Source of the DNA: Solirubrobacteraceae bacterium
GTDB lineage: Bacteria > Actinomycetota > Thermoleophilia > Solirubrobacterales > Solirubrobacteraceae
NCBI GenBank assembly: GCA_016462625.1
Contig: JAEMSV010000001.1
Span: forward strand, 75,385-139,384
Length of the DNA stretch: 64,000 bases
Direction: 5' to 3'
Part shown: positions 25,876 to 34,299 of the stretch, one piece after another
How the letters are laid out: every line of letters begins with the position of its first letter
Numbering within the stretch: the stretch's first letter is position 1
Translations under genes and position numbers: made by a program
The notes under the pieces: generated by a model
Databases searched by the model: none
Told to the model about the DNA's origin: nothing
Seen by the model: only the letters and a program-made list of their open reading frames with translations

Positions 25876-26490
25876 ATGTCCGGAGAGCCTGTCAAGCGCC
25901 GCTACGACGCCACCACCCGGCAGGCTGCCGCCGCCCGCACGCGCGACCAGATCTGCGCCGCCGCGGAGGAGCTGTTCGTCCGGGACGGCTACGCGCGCAC
26001 GAGCATCAAGGCGGTCGCACGAGCAGCGGGCGTCTCGGAGGCGACGGTCTACCTGGCGTTCGAGGGCAAGCCGGGTCTGCTCAACGCCGTGATCCTGCGC
26101 GCGGTCCAGGACGACGAGGCCGAGTCGATCGACACCGTCCTGTCGGGGTCCGCGGCCGACGTGATCCCGCGGCTCGCGCGCTCGAATGCGCTGACGATGG
26201 AGCGGGCCGCGCACGTCATCGCGCTCGGTGAAGGGGCTGCGCTCATGGACGCGGAGCTCCGGGGCATGCAGGCGCGGGCGCACGCGCGGCTGCTGGCGTC
26301 ATGGGCGCGGGTCGCCGAGCGGCTCGACGAGGCCGGCCTGCTCGCCGACGACGCCGAGACCGCGGCGCGGACGATCTTCGCCGTCTCCTCCGAGACGGCC
26401 TACCTGCGGATGACCGACGACGTGGGCCTGTCGGTCGACGCGTACGCGGCGTGGCTCGAGACCACGCTCGCGCGGCTGCTCCTACGGTGA
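25876..26490 (+). CDS. TetR/AcrR family transcriptional regulator
   Basis: This 204-residue protein has an N-terminal basic tail, then the TetR helix-turn-helix TSIKAVARAAGVSEATVYLAFEGKPGLLNAVI. The C-terminal ligand domain is helical and includes ERLDEAGLLADDAETAARTIFAVSSETAYLRMT. It is divergent from the LanB-like gene with a palindrome in the gap, so it probably represses itself and that gene. Its 3' end overlaps the convergent nitrilase-like gene by 9 bases. The ligand is unknown. Confidence 0.88.
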   Translation: MSGEPVKRRYDATTRQAAAARTRDQICAAAEELFVRDGYARTSIKAVARAAGVSEATVYLAFEGKPGLLNAVILRAVQDDEAESIDTVLSGSAADVIPRLARSNALTMERAAHVIALGEGAALMDAELRGMQARAHARLLASWARVAERLDEAGLLADDAETAARTIFAVSSETAYLRMTDDVGLSVDAYAAWLETTLARLLLR

Positions 26491-27510
26491 CGGGATGCGG
26501 ACGGGCGGTGCGAGGACCTCGTCCGGGAGGTCGCCGGTTGGCCCGCCCTGCCAGGGGAACCGCCCGGCTGCGTGCCGGAGGCGGTAGCGCACCGCGCCGT
26601 GGGCGTTGAGGGAGTGCCAGGCCGCCTTGGTCATCGGCGTCATGTCGGGGATCCAGAACCGGTCGGCGATCGGGTCGAGATCTTCACCCGCCCGCCCATC
26701 GCGCAGCTCGACGTCGGCGGCCACGTGGCCCTCGCCGTCCTCCAGGCTCAGGCGGGCAAGGACCGTGCCGTCGCGGTCGCAGATCTGCGACTCGCCGAGC
26801 GACACCGTCGGCCACGGGATCCCCGGGCCCATCGGGGTCGCCCCGGTGACCGGCCCGACGTGCGCCGCCTGCGCGACCGGCACGCCGGTCAGCCGCGCGA
26901 CCTGGCCGGGCAGCGCGCGGGCCTGCTCGCGCCAGATGTCGTGCTCGGCGGCGAAGAGGCGGCCGACCGGGCCGGGCCAGTTCGTCGGGAACGACGGCCA
27001 GCACATCCCGCCGAGGACGAGCTGCGCGCCGGCCGCGCGCACCCGCGCTGCCGTGCGGTTGCGGGCCCACTCCCAGCCGGACATGAGCCCGACCGTGACG
27101 CCCAGCGCCGTCGATCGCGCCACGCCGTCGTCGTCCCCGCCGCGGTAGTAGTTGTTCTCCCAGGCCGTCGGGATGTCCTTGTCGTGCAGGTGCGCCGAGC
27201 CGTCGGGCTCGGCGAGGACGTACGTGCCGTAGGTGTGCTTGCCGCGCACGGCGACGAAGCCGCCGCCGACGACGCAGTCGAGCTCGCGCGCGAGGCGCGT
27301 CAGCATCCGAAACGGCGCGCCGTCGACCGGTCGAGGAACGCTGAGGATCTCCTTGGCGAAGACGTTCGGCGAGGTGCACGCCTCCGGCACGAGGATCACG
27401 TCGGGTCCGTGCTCGCGGTGCGCGTCGCGAATCAGGTCCTCCAGGCGGAGGAGATTCGCATCGACCGCCCCGAGCGCGAGGGCGGGCTGGACGACGGCGA
27501 GCCGGGGCAT
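26482..27510 (-). CDS. Nitrilase/carbon-nitrogen hydrolase-fold protein lacking the catalytic Cys
   Basis: The 342-residue protein follows the CN-hydrolase fold, with catalytic Glu43 (VPEACTSP) and Lys111 (HDKDIPTAWENNYYRGG) in place. At the nucleophile elbow, where family members have Cys before a Trp/Tyr-acidic pair, this protein reads LMSGWEW (142-148), so the Cys position is Gly145, next to Ser144. A Cys occurs about 25 residues later (GGMCWPSF). It may be inactive, use another residue, or represent a separate subgroup. It is convergent with the TetR gene and stands alone, so context gives no substrate. Confidence 0.75.
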   Translation of the reverse strand: MPRLAVVQPALALGAVDANLLRLEDLIRDAHREHGPDVILVPEACTSPNVFAKEILSVPRPVDGAPFRMLTRLARELDCVVGGGFVAVRGKHTYGTYVLAEPDGSAHLHDKDIPTAWENNYYRGGDDDGVARSTALGVTVGLMSGWEWARNRTAARVRAAGAQLVLGGMCWPSFPTNWPGPVGRLFAAEHDIWREQARALPGQVARLTGVPVAQAAHVGPVTGATPMGPGIPWPTVSLGESQICDRDGTVLARLSLEDGEGHVAADVELRDGRAGEDLDPIADRFWIPDMTPMTKAAWHSLNAHGAVRYRLRHAAGRFPWQGGPTGDLPDEVLAPPVRIPSP

Positions 27511-27549
27511 GCGGCCGATCCTCTCACGCCCCGGCGCGCCCCAGCGCGC

Positions 27550-28113
27550 CTACACCGAAGCGGGACTGGGCGTCCACGCTTGCGCCTGCAGGAAGGCGTC
27601 CAGCGCCACGTGTCCGGCCAGGTTGTCGACGACGCCGACGAGCCCGGCGAAGGTGCACTCCGCGACCACCTCGAGGATGTCCTCCTGGCTCCAGCCGGCC
27701 GCGCGCGCGGCGTCGACGGCGCCGTCGGCGTCCTTGCCCCGATCGCGGACGATGGTGCGGGCCAGCTGCGCGATCGCCGCCAGCCGCGGATCCGACGGGT
27801 CGCGGCCCTCGCGCAGGGACGCGATCTCCTCGTCGGCGAGCGCGAGCCCGGTGAGCACGGTCGAATGGAACGCGACCCCGTAGCGGTTGTCGACCTCGAC
27901 CCCGACGGCCAGACCGGCGACCTCACGGGCCACCGGGTCCAGTGTGCCGCCGGCGACCGCTCGGCGTAGGCCGTCGAAGCTCCGCAGAAGCGTGGGGCCC
28001 GCGGCCGCGCTCGCGGCGAGGTTCGGCACGAGGCCGAGGTCGTCGGCGATCCCGGCCAGGATGGCGCCGGCTTCCCCCGGCGCGCTCTCTGGGGTGTGGA
28101 CCTGGAGCTGCAT
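27550..28113 (-). CDS. Carboxymuconolactone-decarboxylase/AhpD-like protein without CxxC
   Basis: I chose the ATG at 28113 because GGGAGA precedes it, giving 187 residues (MQLQVHTPESAPG). It begins like AhpD-family proteins with DDLGLVPNLAASAAAGPTLLRSF, then VAREVAGLAVGVEVDNRYGVAFHSTVL, where typical members have ExxCxxC. Here only a single Cys appears later (VVAECTFAG), so peroxidase activity is unlikely. The function is unknown. It is divergent from an XRE/MmyB regulator across a 108-base gap with an inverted repeat, so it is likely that regulator's target. Confidence 0.82.
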   Translation of the reverse strand: MQLQVHTPESAPGEAGAILAGIADDLGLVPNLAASAAAGPTLLRSFDGLRRAVAGGTLDPVAREVAGLAVGVEVDNRYGVAFHSTVLTGLALADEEIASLREGRDPSDPRLAAIAQLARTIVRDRGKDADGAVDAARAAGWSQEDILEVVAECTFAGLVGVVDNLAGHVALDAFLQAQAWTPSPASV

Positions 28114-28170
28114 GGCGGTCTCCCTTCTCGTTGACGCGGTCCAGCCTGGAGGCCGCCGGGATGGACGCCA

Positions 28171-28187
28171 ATTCCCCGCCAGGGAAT
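28171..28187. promoter_or_regulatory. Inverted repeat ATTCCC-N5-GGGAAT, probable operator of the XRE/MmyB regulator
   Basis: Perfect 6-base arms with a 5-base spacer lie between the divergent start codons at 28113 and 28222, about 35 bases from the XRE start. Regulators of this type often bind a symmetric site shared with a divergent gene. No other clear symmetric element is seen in the gap. Confidence 0.5.
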
Positions 28188-28221
28188 CGCCCGGCGCTCG
28201 CAGCCGGTCTACGATCGCGCC

Positions 28222-29001
28222 ATGGAAGCCGCTGGGACGCTGGGCGATCAGCTGCGGCACTGGCGCCGCGTGCGCGGCAAGAGCCAGCTCGAGCTCGCCG
28301 TCGAGGCGATGACCACGCCGCGCTACGTCAGCTTCGTCGAGACCGGGCGCTCGCAGCCCAGCCGGCGGATGGTCGTGCGCCTCGCACGGGCGCTCGACGT
28401 GCCGCTGCGCGAGCGCAACGGCCTGCTGCTGGCCGCAGGCTACGCGCCGCTGTACCGCGCCGCGCCCCTCGAAGACCCCGACCTCGAGCGCGTTCGCGGC
28501 GCACTCGAGGCGATGCTGGCCAAGCACGAGCCGTTCCCCGCCGTGGTGATGGATCGGGGCTGGAACGTGCTGCGCGCGAACGGCGGAGCGCAGCGCCTGT
28601 TCGGCGGCCTCTGCGCGCCGGATCCGCTGCCGGAGCCCGCGAACGTGCTCGAGCTGATGATCGGCCCCGGCCCCGTGCGCGCTGCGGTCCGCAACTGGGA
28701 GCAGGTCGTCCCCGGTCTGCTGGACCGGTGCCGGCGCGAGGCCGTCGGAGGAGTGCTCGACGCGGCCACCGCCGAGCGGTTGGCGCGGCTGCGCGTGCTC
28801 CCGGAGGTCGCCTCGCTGGCCGACGCGCCGTCGTCTCCGGTGTTCGACGTGGAGTTCCTGTTCGAGGGCGCCGAGCTGCGCTTCTTCTCCGTCGTCTCGA
28901 CGATCGGGACACCCACCGACGTGACCGCGCAGGAGCTGCGCGTCGAGGCGTTCTTCCCCGGCGACCGCGAGACGGAGGCGCGCTGGGCGACGCCGCTGTG
29001 A
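28222..29001 (+). CDS. XRE-family regulator with MmyB-like ligand-binding domain
   Basis: This 259-residue protein has an N-terminal helix-turn-helix (LGDQLRHWRRVRGKSQLELAVEAMTTPRYVSFVETGRSQPSRRMVVRLARAL, about 7-60). Then comes the MmyB ligand-binding domain, recognisable by FPAVVMDRGWNVLRANGGAQRLFGGL and the tail FFSVVSTIGTPTDVTAQELRVEAFFPGD. MmyB-type proteins in actinobacteria bind fatty-acid-like ligands in a PAS-like pocket and are often divergent from the gene they control. Here that partner is the CMD-like gene. The ligand is not known. Confidence 0.92.
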   Translation: MEAAGTLGDQLRHWRRVRGKSQLELAVEAMTTPRYVSFVETGRSQPSRRMVVRLARALDVPLRERNGLLLAAGYAPLYRAAPLEDPDLERVRGALEAMLAKHEPFPAVVMDRGWNVLRANGGAQRLFGGLCAPDPLPEPANVLELMIGPGPVRAAVRNWEQVVPGLLDRCRREAVGGVLDAATAERLARLRVLPEVASLADAPSSPVFDVEFLFEGAELRFFSVVSTIGTPTDVTAQELRVEAFFPGDRETEARWATPL

Positions 29002-29007
29002 TGCCGG

Positions 29008-30156
29008 TCAGTCGGGCTGCATGACGACCTGGAGCAGCGTCTCGTACCCGGGATGGGCGAGCGGCGTCCACACCGCGCCGGCGTTCTGGCTGTCGCCGCC
29101 CGAGGTGTGCGAGAACGTCGTGCTCCCCGTGAGCGGCGCGAACCAGACGTAGGCGCCCGGCGTGCCGGTCCCGGAGTTGTCGACCGTCACGATGTCGCCC
29201 TTGCGCGCCTTGCAGCACACGTAGTTCAGCCCGGCGGTCGCGTACGTGTGGACCCCGGGGTCGCGGGCGGCGAGCTGGAACGGCGGATCGCTGGTCGTCA
29301 CGACGGTGACGGTGCCGTTGTCGTTCGGCCGCACGACCGAGAAGCGCAGCGGCAGGGCGACGGGGCTGTTCCCGGTCTTCAGCCGGAACGTGGTGACCAT
29401 GCCGTCGGCGGGGACGGTCAGCGCGGCCGTCCAGAACTCGGTGTCGTCGAAGGCGAAGGTCGCGGGGAGGGCCTGCGGCGTGGCGGTGAGATCGCTGCCG
29501 AAGGTCAGGGGCTCCTTCGCGGGGGCGAGTGAGCTGGCGCGGCGCAGCAGCCGCTTGGCGCACGACGTCGCGCCGCTCGCGCGTCCGGCCTCGATCTTCA
29601 CGTCGACGCACTCCAGGTCGTCGTAGACCTGGGCGAACGGCACGCCGTGCAGCGTCTGCCCGGAGAAGCGCTTGGCGACGATCGACGACTGCAGCGTCCG
29701 CAGGGCGGTCGCCTTCTGGCCGAACGCCTTGCCCGCGCGCGCCTTGGCGGCGATCGCCGCCAGGCGGGACTTGACGAGGCGCAGGTCGCCCGCCAGGCCG
29801 CCTGTCGCGAGCTGGGCGAGGTCGCCGCGGCACCGCTCAGCGGCCGTCGTCAGCTTCGTGATCGTGCCGCGCTTCTTCGTGTCGCGCGCCTTCTGGACAT
29901 GGACCGAGACGCAGTCGAGGTCCGTGATCACCCGTGCGGTGGCGATGCCGTTGATCTCGTCGGAGAGGGAGCCCGTGATGAGCGCGGCCTTGGCGCGATG
30001 GACCGCGGCGGGGGACGACCCGCCGGCCTTCGAGACGAGGGTTCTCAGCCCGGCCTCGAACGCGCCGGCGGTGCCGGACCCGGCGGCCGAGGCGGGGACG
30101 GGGGTGGTGATCAGCGCCGCGGCGGCGAGGGCGACGGCGGCGAATGCGCGGGACAT
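29008..30156 (-). CDS. Large secreted protein of unknown function
   Basis: The ATG at 30156 gives 382 residues with a clear Sec signal peptide (MSRAFAAVALAAAALITTPVPASAAG). The N-terminal half is helical, rich in Ala/Lys/Arg, with two similar segments each containing an Asp-x-x-Cys-Val motif (ITDLDCVSVHVQKA and YDDLECVDVKIEAGRA), which suggests an internal duplication. The C-terminal half is beta-rich with DDTEFWTAALTVPADGMVTTFRLKTG and YVCCKARKGDIVTVDN, resembling a carbohydrate-binding-like or jelly-roll domain. I do not recognise a named family. No partner gene is indicated. Confidence 0.72.
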   Translation of the reverse strand: MSRAFAAVALAAAALITTPVPASAAGSGTAGAFEAGLRTLVSKAGGSSPAAVHRAKAALITGSLSDEINGIATARVITDLDCVSVHVQKARDTKKRGTITKLTTAAERCRGDLAQLATGGLAGDLRLVKSRLAAIAAKARAGKAFGQKATALRTLQSSIVAKRFSGQTLHGVPFAQVYDDLECVDVKIEAGRASGATSCAKRLLRRASSLAPAKEPLTFGSDLTATPQALPATFAFDDTEFWTAALTVPADGMVTTFRLKTGNSPVALPLRFSVVRPNDNGTVTVVTTSDPPFQLAARDPGVHTYATAGLNYVCCKARKGDIVTVDNSGTGTPGAYVWFAPLTGSTTFSHTSGGDSQNAGAVWTPLAHPGYETLLQVVMQPD

Positions 30157-30197
30157 CCGCCGATCATGACGGACCCTTGGGGGCTGCTGCCGGCGAC

Positions 30198-31085
30198 CTA
30201 CGCCAGCGGGCTCACGGAGGCCACGCCGTTCATCCACGACGCAGCGCTGCCGACGACGAACTCACGCGAGGTCTGGGAGCTCATCATGTAGTGGCCGTCC
30301 AGGACGGGGATCATCGTGCAGCGCTGGCCAGAGGCCTGTGCCAGCTGGCAGGTGGAGACGCCGAGCAGCCATGGCACGATCGGATCGCTTAGGCCGTTGA
30401 ACAGCATCATCGGCGGTCCGCCGCGATGGAACTGCGCGGTGCATCCACGCAGATCTGCGGTGCGGGTGACGCTGGTGCCGTCGCGCAGCGGGACGGTCGT
30501 GCTGTTGACCTGTGAGGTCACGAGGGGCACGCACGCGGATCCCACGACGGAGACGACGCCGGTCGGCGCGCTGCTGAACTGCGCGTTGGCGGTGAACGGT
30601 CGCGGCGTTTCCGTCGCGAGCCGCAGCGCGGTCCAGGCGCCGGCCGACTCGCCCGAGACGAACACCCGGCGTCCGTCGAAGCCGAAACGGGCGGCACTCG
30701 CACGCACGGCGCGAACGGCCGCCTCCATGTCCTGCTGGGAGGCGTCCATGGCGGCACGGGGGTCGTCGGCGAGCAGTCCGTCGGCCGACGGGGCCAGGCG
30801 GTACTGGATCGACGCGACAGCGAACCCGTAGCGCAGGTACGCCCGGGCCACGGTCTCCATGTTGCCCTTGTTGCCCTGCGTCCACCCGCCGCCATGGGCG
30901 AGGATGAGAACGGGACGGGTGCGGCGGTCCGCGCTCGGGAGGTACACGTCGGCAGTGAGCGTCTCGCCGGTGGGTGCCCGGGCGTACGGCACGTCGCGCG
31001 TGACGGACGGGTCGGCGGCGGCAGAGGCGGTGGTGGCCAGGAGCAGCGCGGAAGCGGCGGCAACGGCGATTGGGGGGGATCTCAT
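30198..31085 (-). CDS. Secreted alpha/beta-hydrolase (carboxylesterase-like)
   Basis: The ATG at 31085 (MRSPPIAVAAASALLLATTASAAA) gives 295 residues with a Sec signal peptide; a GTG four codons upstream is an alternative. The oxyanion-hole motif HGGGW, the nucleophile elbow GESAGA, the acidic residue in LFNGLSDPIVPW and the His in LDGHYMM make a complete catalytic triad. The type resembles BD-FAE/feruloyl-esterase-like enzymes, which hydrolyse esters outside the cell. A strong palindrome lies about 70 bases upstream of the start. It overlaps no neighbour and is probably monocistronic. Confidence 0.85.
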   Translation of the reverse strand: MRSPPIAVAAASALLLATTASAAADPSVTRDVPYARAPTGETLTADVYLPSADRRTRPVLILAHGGGWTQGNKGNMETVARAYLRYGFAVASIQYRLAPSADGLLADDPRAAMDASQQDMEAAVRAVRASAARFGFDGRRVFVSGESAGAWTALRLATETPRPFTANAQFSSAPTGVVSVVGSACVPLVTSQVNSTTVPLRDGTSVTRTADLRGCTAQFHRGGPPMMLFNGLSDPIVPWLLGVSTCQLAQASGQRCTMIPVLDGHYMMSSQTSREFVVGSAASWMNGVASVSPLA

Positions 31086-31153
31086 ACGGATTCCCACGGC
31101 AGAACCCGGCCCCCAGCGCGAGCCGATCGGTCATCTATACGACATTCGTCCAA

Positions 31154-31170
31154 GAACTATCGAATAGTTC
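31154..31170. promoter_or_regulatory. Perfect inverted repeat GAACTAT-CGA-ATAGTTC upstream of the esterase gene
   Basis: Seven-base perfect arms with a 3-base spacer sit in an AT-rich patch of an otherwise GC-rich 189-base intergenic region, 69 bases upstream of the esterase start at 31085. The form is typical of a TetR-type operator. No regulator gene is adjacent, so the cognate protein would be encoded elsewhere. The stem is too weak and lacks a T-run for a terminator. Confidence 0.55.
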
Positions 31171-31274
31171 AAGTCATTCAGATCAAACAGGGTGCAGACC
31201 GTCCCGCCGTTCGGCCTGCGGCACCCGTATCGATCCACCGATGAGCAACCGGACGACGGTCTGCGCGCCGCCCC

Positions 31275-31952
31275 TCAGGTGTAGCGCAGCGCCTCTCCCG
31301 GCCGGAGCCGGACCGCTCGCCGCAGGGGCGCCGCCAGCACCACCACGGCGAGGACCAGCGTTCCGATCAGCGTCACCACCAGGTACACGGGCGGGAACAC
31401 GAAGCTCAGGTCGGTGTCCGCCACGTTCGACGTCACGGTGATCAGCCCGTGCGCCATCGCCCAGCCGAGCGGGACCCCGAGCAGCCAGCCGATGACGGCG
31501 ACCGTGATCCCCTCGACGGCGAAGATCCGGCGGACGTCGCGCCCGCGTGCACCGACGCAGCGGAGCATCCCGATCTCGCGGGTGCGCTCGATGACGCCCA
31601 TCGTGATCGCGTTGACGAGGCCGACCATGCTGATCAGGACGATCAGCAGCCCGAGCACCGTGATCGAGGTCGTCAGGCTCGAGTTCGCCGCGACCTGATC
31701 GCGCTCGCTGACGTACTTCTCCATCGAGGTCACCTGGTTGCCGCGCGCGCCCAGCATGTCCTCCAGGCGCGTGGTGACGCGATCGATCGCCGCATGGTCA
31801 TCCGACGTGGTCGAGATCCAGTAGGTGTTGACCTCGCCGGGGCTGCGCAGCATCGACTGCAGTGTGCCGAGCGGCGTGTAGGCGACGGTGCCCTTGCCGT
31901 CCTTGCCGGTGCGCTTGCTGGCGGCGGACGCGGGGCCGGCGCAGAACAACAC
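31275..31952 (-). pseudogene. Remnant of a FtsX/MacB-type ABC transporter permease (N-terminus missing)
   Basis: The 225-residue open frame matches only the C-terminal part of a MacB/FtsX permease: a periplasmic segment (TVAYTPLGTLQSMLRSPGEVNTYW), then three TM helices with GLVNAITMGVIERTREIGMLRCVGARGRDVRRIFAVEG and the end RRAVRLRPGEALRYT. The first TM helix and most of the periplasmic domain of a full permease are absent, and no ATPase gene is adjacent. The homology stops at about 31930, where the sequence becomes unrelated and less GC-rich. It looks like a deletion remnant. Expression of a truncated protein cannot be excluded. Confidence 0.6.
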
Positions 31953-32062
31953 TGGGGATTCAGCATGCTCACGCTCGTCGGCGCCGACGACTTGGCGCGA
32001 GCAGATCTAGCCGGACGATCGACTGCCGGGGCCGCGGTCTGCGCGCTGAAGTGAAGGCCTCG

Positions 32063-34297
32063 CTAGAAGTCGACGCCCACGATCGCGTCGCGCGGCGGGT
32101 AGCCGCAGAGCGCGTTCGCGCTCAGCATCCCCGACATCGTGGCCGCCTCCATGCATCCGCAGTTCAGCGTGCACTCGGTCCAGTCGCCGGCGAGGTAGAG
32201 GTTCGTCACGGTCGCCGCGTCGTGGACCGGCAGGCGGTGCTTGGAGCTGTTGACGACCGACAGCACGTAGCGCTCGGTCGGTGCGACGTTGCCGCGGATC
32301 CACTGGGTGTCGAGCCGGTCGGGGCCGCTCGGCCCGTCTGCGCCGGGGTCGGGGTCGACGATGAGGTCCCAGCGGAACTCGCCGTTCGCGTCGAGGGCCT
32401 GCGGCATGAGCACGCCCACCCCCTTGTGGAGCATGTCGAGCGCGTGCTGCTTGACGTCGGCGTTCGCGGCGGCCTGGGAGGTGAAGGCCGGGTCGTCGGG
32501 CATCGTCGAGCAGAGGTAGTGCAGGCTCGCCGGGGTGTTCGCGGCCGGCCAGTGCTCCATCGCGATCAGCTCGCTGAAGTCGCCCCAGACGTCCAGCGGG
32601 CTCTGGTCGTCGTAGCGCCAGTTCGTGATCGGCCGGTCGGGCAGGGTGAAGCCGAGCTGCGCCGGGGTCTCCGACAACCAGAGCTGGAGCGACTGCGTGC
32701 GGACCGTCTTGACCTCGTCCAGCGCGGTGGCCCACGCCGGGTACGTGTCGGCCAGGTCGTGGCAGAGCTCCCCTCGCAGTGCGGCCGTCGAGATGCCGAG
32801 CACCACGTCGTCGAAGTCGGCGCCGCGCTCGAGGACGAGCGGGCGCTCGCGGGCCTCGAGCTCTGCCGACGGGAACTCGAAGTCCGCGCCCTGCTCGCGG
32901 AGCTCGTCTCCGTCGGTGAGCTGCGCCCACTGCGGGTGCAGCGGCCAGCACGGGAGCCCGGCGACGTCGATCAGCGGCTCGTACGTCTCGCCGGTGATCT
33001 GGGCCTGCTCACCGATGTGGACGCGGGCGATCGCGCCGGCGTCGGCGTCGAGCTCGACACGCCGGACCCGCGCGAAGAAGCGGACGGTCACGCCGCGCGC
33101 GCGGAGCACCTCGTACGCCGGGGCGTAGCACGTGTCCGCGGTGCCGGCGGCGAAGCGGTAGGCGAACGAGCCCTTGTACGTCAGCAGCGTCCGCACGATC
33201 CCGCGGAACGCGGTGCCCGCCTCCATGTTCTCCGTGGGTGGGTATGCGCGCGGCCCGTGGGTGTCGCCGCGCGGGTACGCGAACGAGCCGCAGTAGACGG
33301 CCTCGATGAGCGGCGAGCGCAGCATGACGCCGTCGTCCGGATACTGGTTCGCGTCGAGCCAGGTGCGCAGGTCGCGGTCGTTCAGCACGTTGAAGCCATC
33401 GGCGATGACGTCGTCGCGGATCGCGCCGGTGATGCAGGAGTAGCCGAGGTTGGCGACGATCCAGAGCCGGCGCTCGTCCGTCTTGGCGACCGTCTCGATG
33501 TCCTTCTCGGTGAGGCCGCGCAGGATGGTCATGAAGAGCCACAGCAGCCAGCACAGCGGCCGCAGCAGGAGGTCCTCGATCTCCTTGATCCAGTGCGGCA
33601 GCTTCACGTCGTGCTCAAGGTCCGCGGCGATCCGGTCGAGGTGTGTCGCGAGCGGATGCTCCACGCCGTCGGCCGCGGCGCGCGCGGTCGCGGTCGCCAG
33701 GTGGAGGAGATGCCGCGCAGTGTGGGCCGCGCCGGGGTCGCTGCCCGCGTCGTGCAGCAGCGACCGGATCCGGGCGAGCAGGTGGTCATCTCCCTCCGGC
33801 TGCTTCCCGAGCGAGGACCCGTCGTACGCGCCCTCCAGCATCTCCATCGCCGCCGCCACATGCTGCAGCGGCGCTTCCCACAGCCCGCCCTCGCCGGGCT
33901 TCTTGCTGTTCGGGGTGTTGATGACCTCCCACGGCAGCGCCTGCCCCTCGATCCACTCGACGTACGAGCCCGCGTCGGCGCCCTGAAACGCTTCGTCGAA
34001 CGTCGCAAGCGGCGCGCCCGCCGGGCGGTTCAGCTCGGTGTACACCTCGCGCATCTGGCGGAAGCTGTTGTCGTAGAAGCCGAACCAGTTGTGGAGCCCA
34101 TGCTCGAGGATGCGGGGCACGCCCTCGGGCCGGCCCGTCGCGCCCTTGCCGCCCAGGCGCCAGCCGAGCTGGTAGATCGTCACCTCGTGGTCGGCGGCTG
34201 CCGGGTTCTGCGGGTCGGTGAGCTGCAGGGCAGCGGTGAGCGCCGCCTGACCGCCGCCGAGGATGGCGATGTGGCGCTTCCGTCCGGGTGTGCTCAT
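32063..34297 (-). CDS. FAD/NAD(P)-binding amine-oxidase-like (phytoene-desaturase-fold) oxidoreductase
   Basis: The ATG at 34297 follows a perfect GGAGG and gives 744 residues, longer than usual because of an inserted helical region at about 170-300 with a hydrophobic stretch (LLLRPLCWLLWLFMTILRGL). The FAD-binding motif ILGGGQAALTAALQL (11-25) is followed by GWRLGGKGATGRP, and the C-terminal FAD motif is NLYLAGDWTECTLNCGCMEAATMSG. This is the amine oxidase/hydroxysqualene-dehydroxylase/carotenoid-desaturase fold, so a lipid or isoprenoid substrate is plausible. It is the third gene of an operon with the cyclase/AAA protein, only 2 bases downstream of it. Confidence 0.82.
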   Translation of the reverse strand: MSTPGRKRHIAILGGGQAALTAALQLTDPQNPAAADHEVTIYQLGWRLGGKGATGRPEGVPRILEHGLHNWFGFYDNSFRQMREVYTELNRPAGAPLATFDEAFQGADAGSYVEWIEGQALPWEVINTPNSKKPGEGGLWEAPLQHVAAAMEMLEGAYDGSSLGKQPEGDDHLLARIRSLLHDAGSDPGAAHTARHLLHLATATARAAADGVEHPLATHLDRIAADLEHDVKLPHWIKEIEDLLLRPLCWLLWLFMTILRGLTEKDIETVAKTDERRLWIVANLGYSCITGAIRDDVIADGFNVLNDRDLRTWLDANQYPDDGVMLRSPLIEAVYCGSFAYPRGDTHGPRAYPPTENMEAGTAFRGIVRTLLTYKGSFAYRFAAGTADTCYAPAYEVLRARGVTVRFFARVRRVELDADAGAIARVHIGEQAQITGETYEPLIDVAGLPCWPLHPQWAQLTDGDELREQGADFEFPSAELEARERPLVLERGADFDDVVLGISTAALRGELCHDLADTYPAWATALDEVKTVRTQSLQLWLSETPAQLGFTLPDRPITNWRYDDQSPLDVWGDFSELIAMEHWPAANTPASLHYLCSTMPDDPAFTSQAAANADVKQHALDMLHKGVGVLMPQALDANGEFRWDLIVDPDPGADGPSGPDRLDTQWIRGNVAPTERYVLSVVNSSKHRLPVHDAATVTNLYLAGDWTECTLNCGCMEAATMSGMLSANALCGYPPRDAIVGVDF

Positions 34298-34299
34298 GC

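Noticed and set aside
31154..31170. Transcription terminator for the permease remnant
   Set aside because: The stem is only 7 pairs and AT-rich, with no T-run downstream. An operator is more likely.
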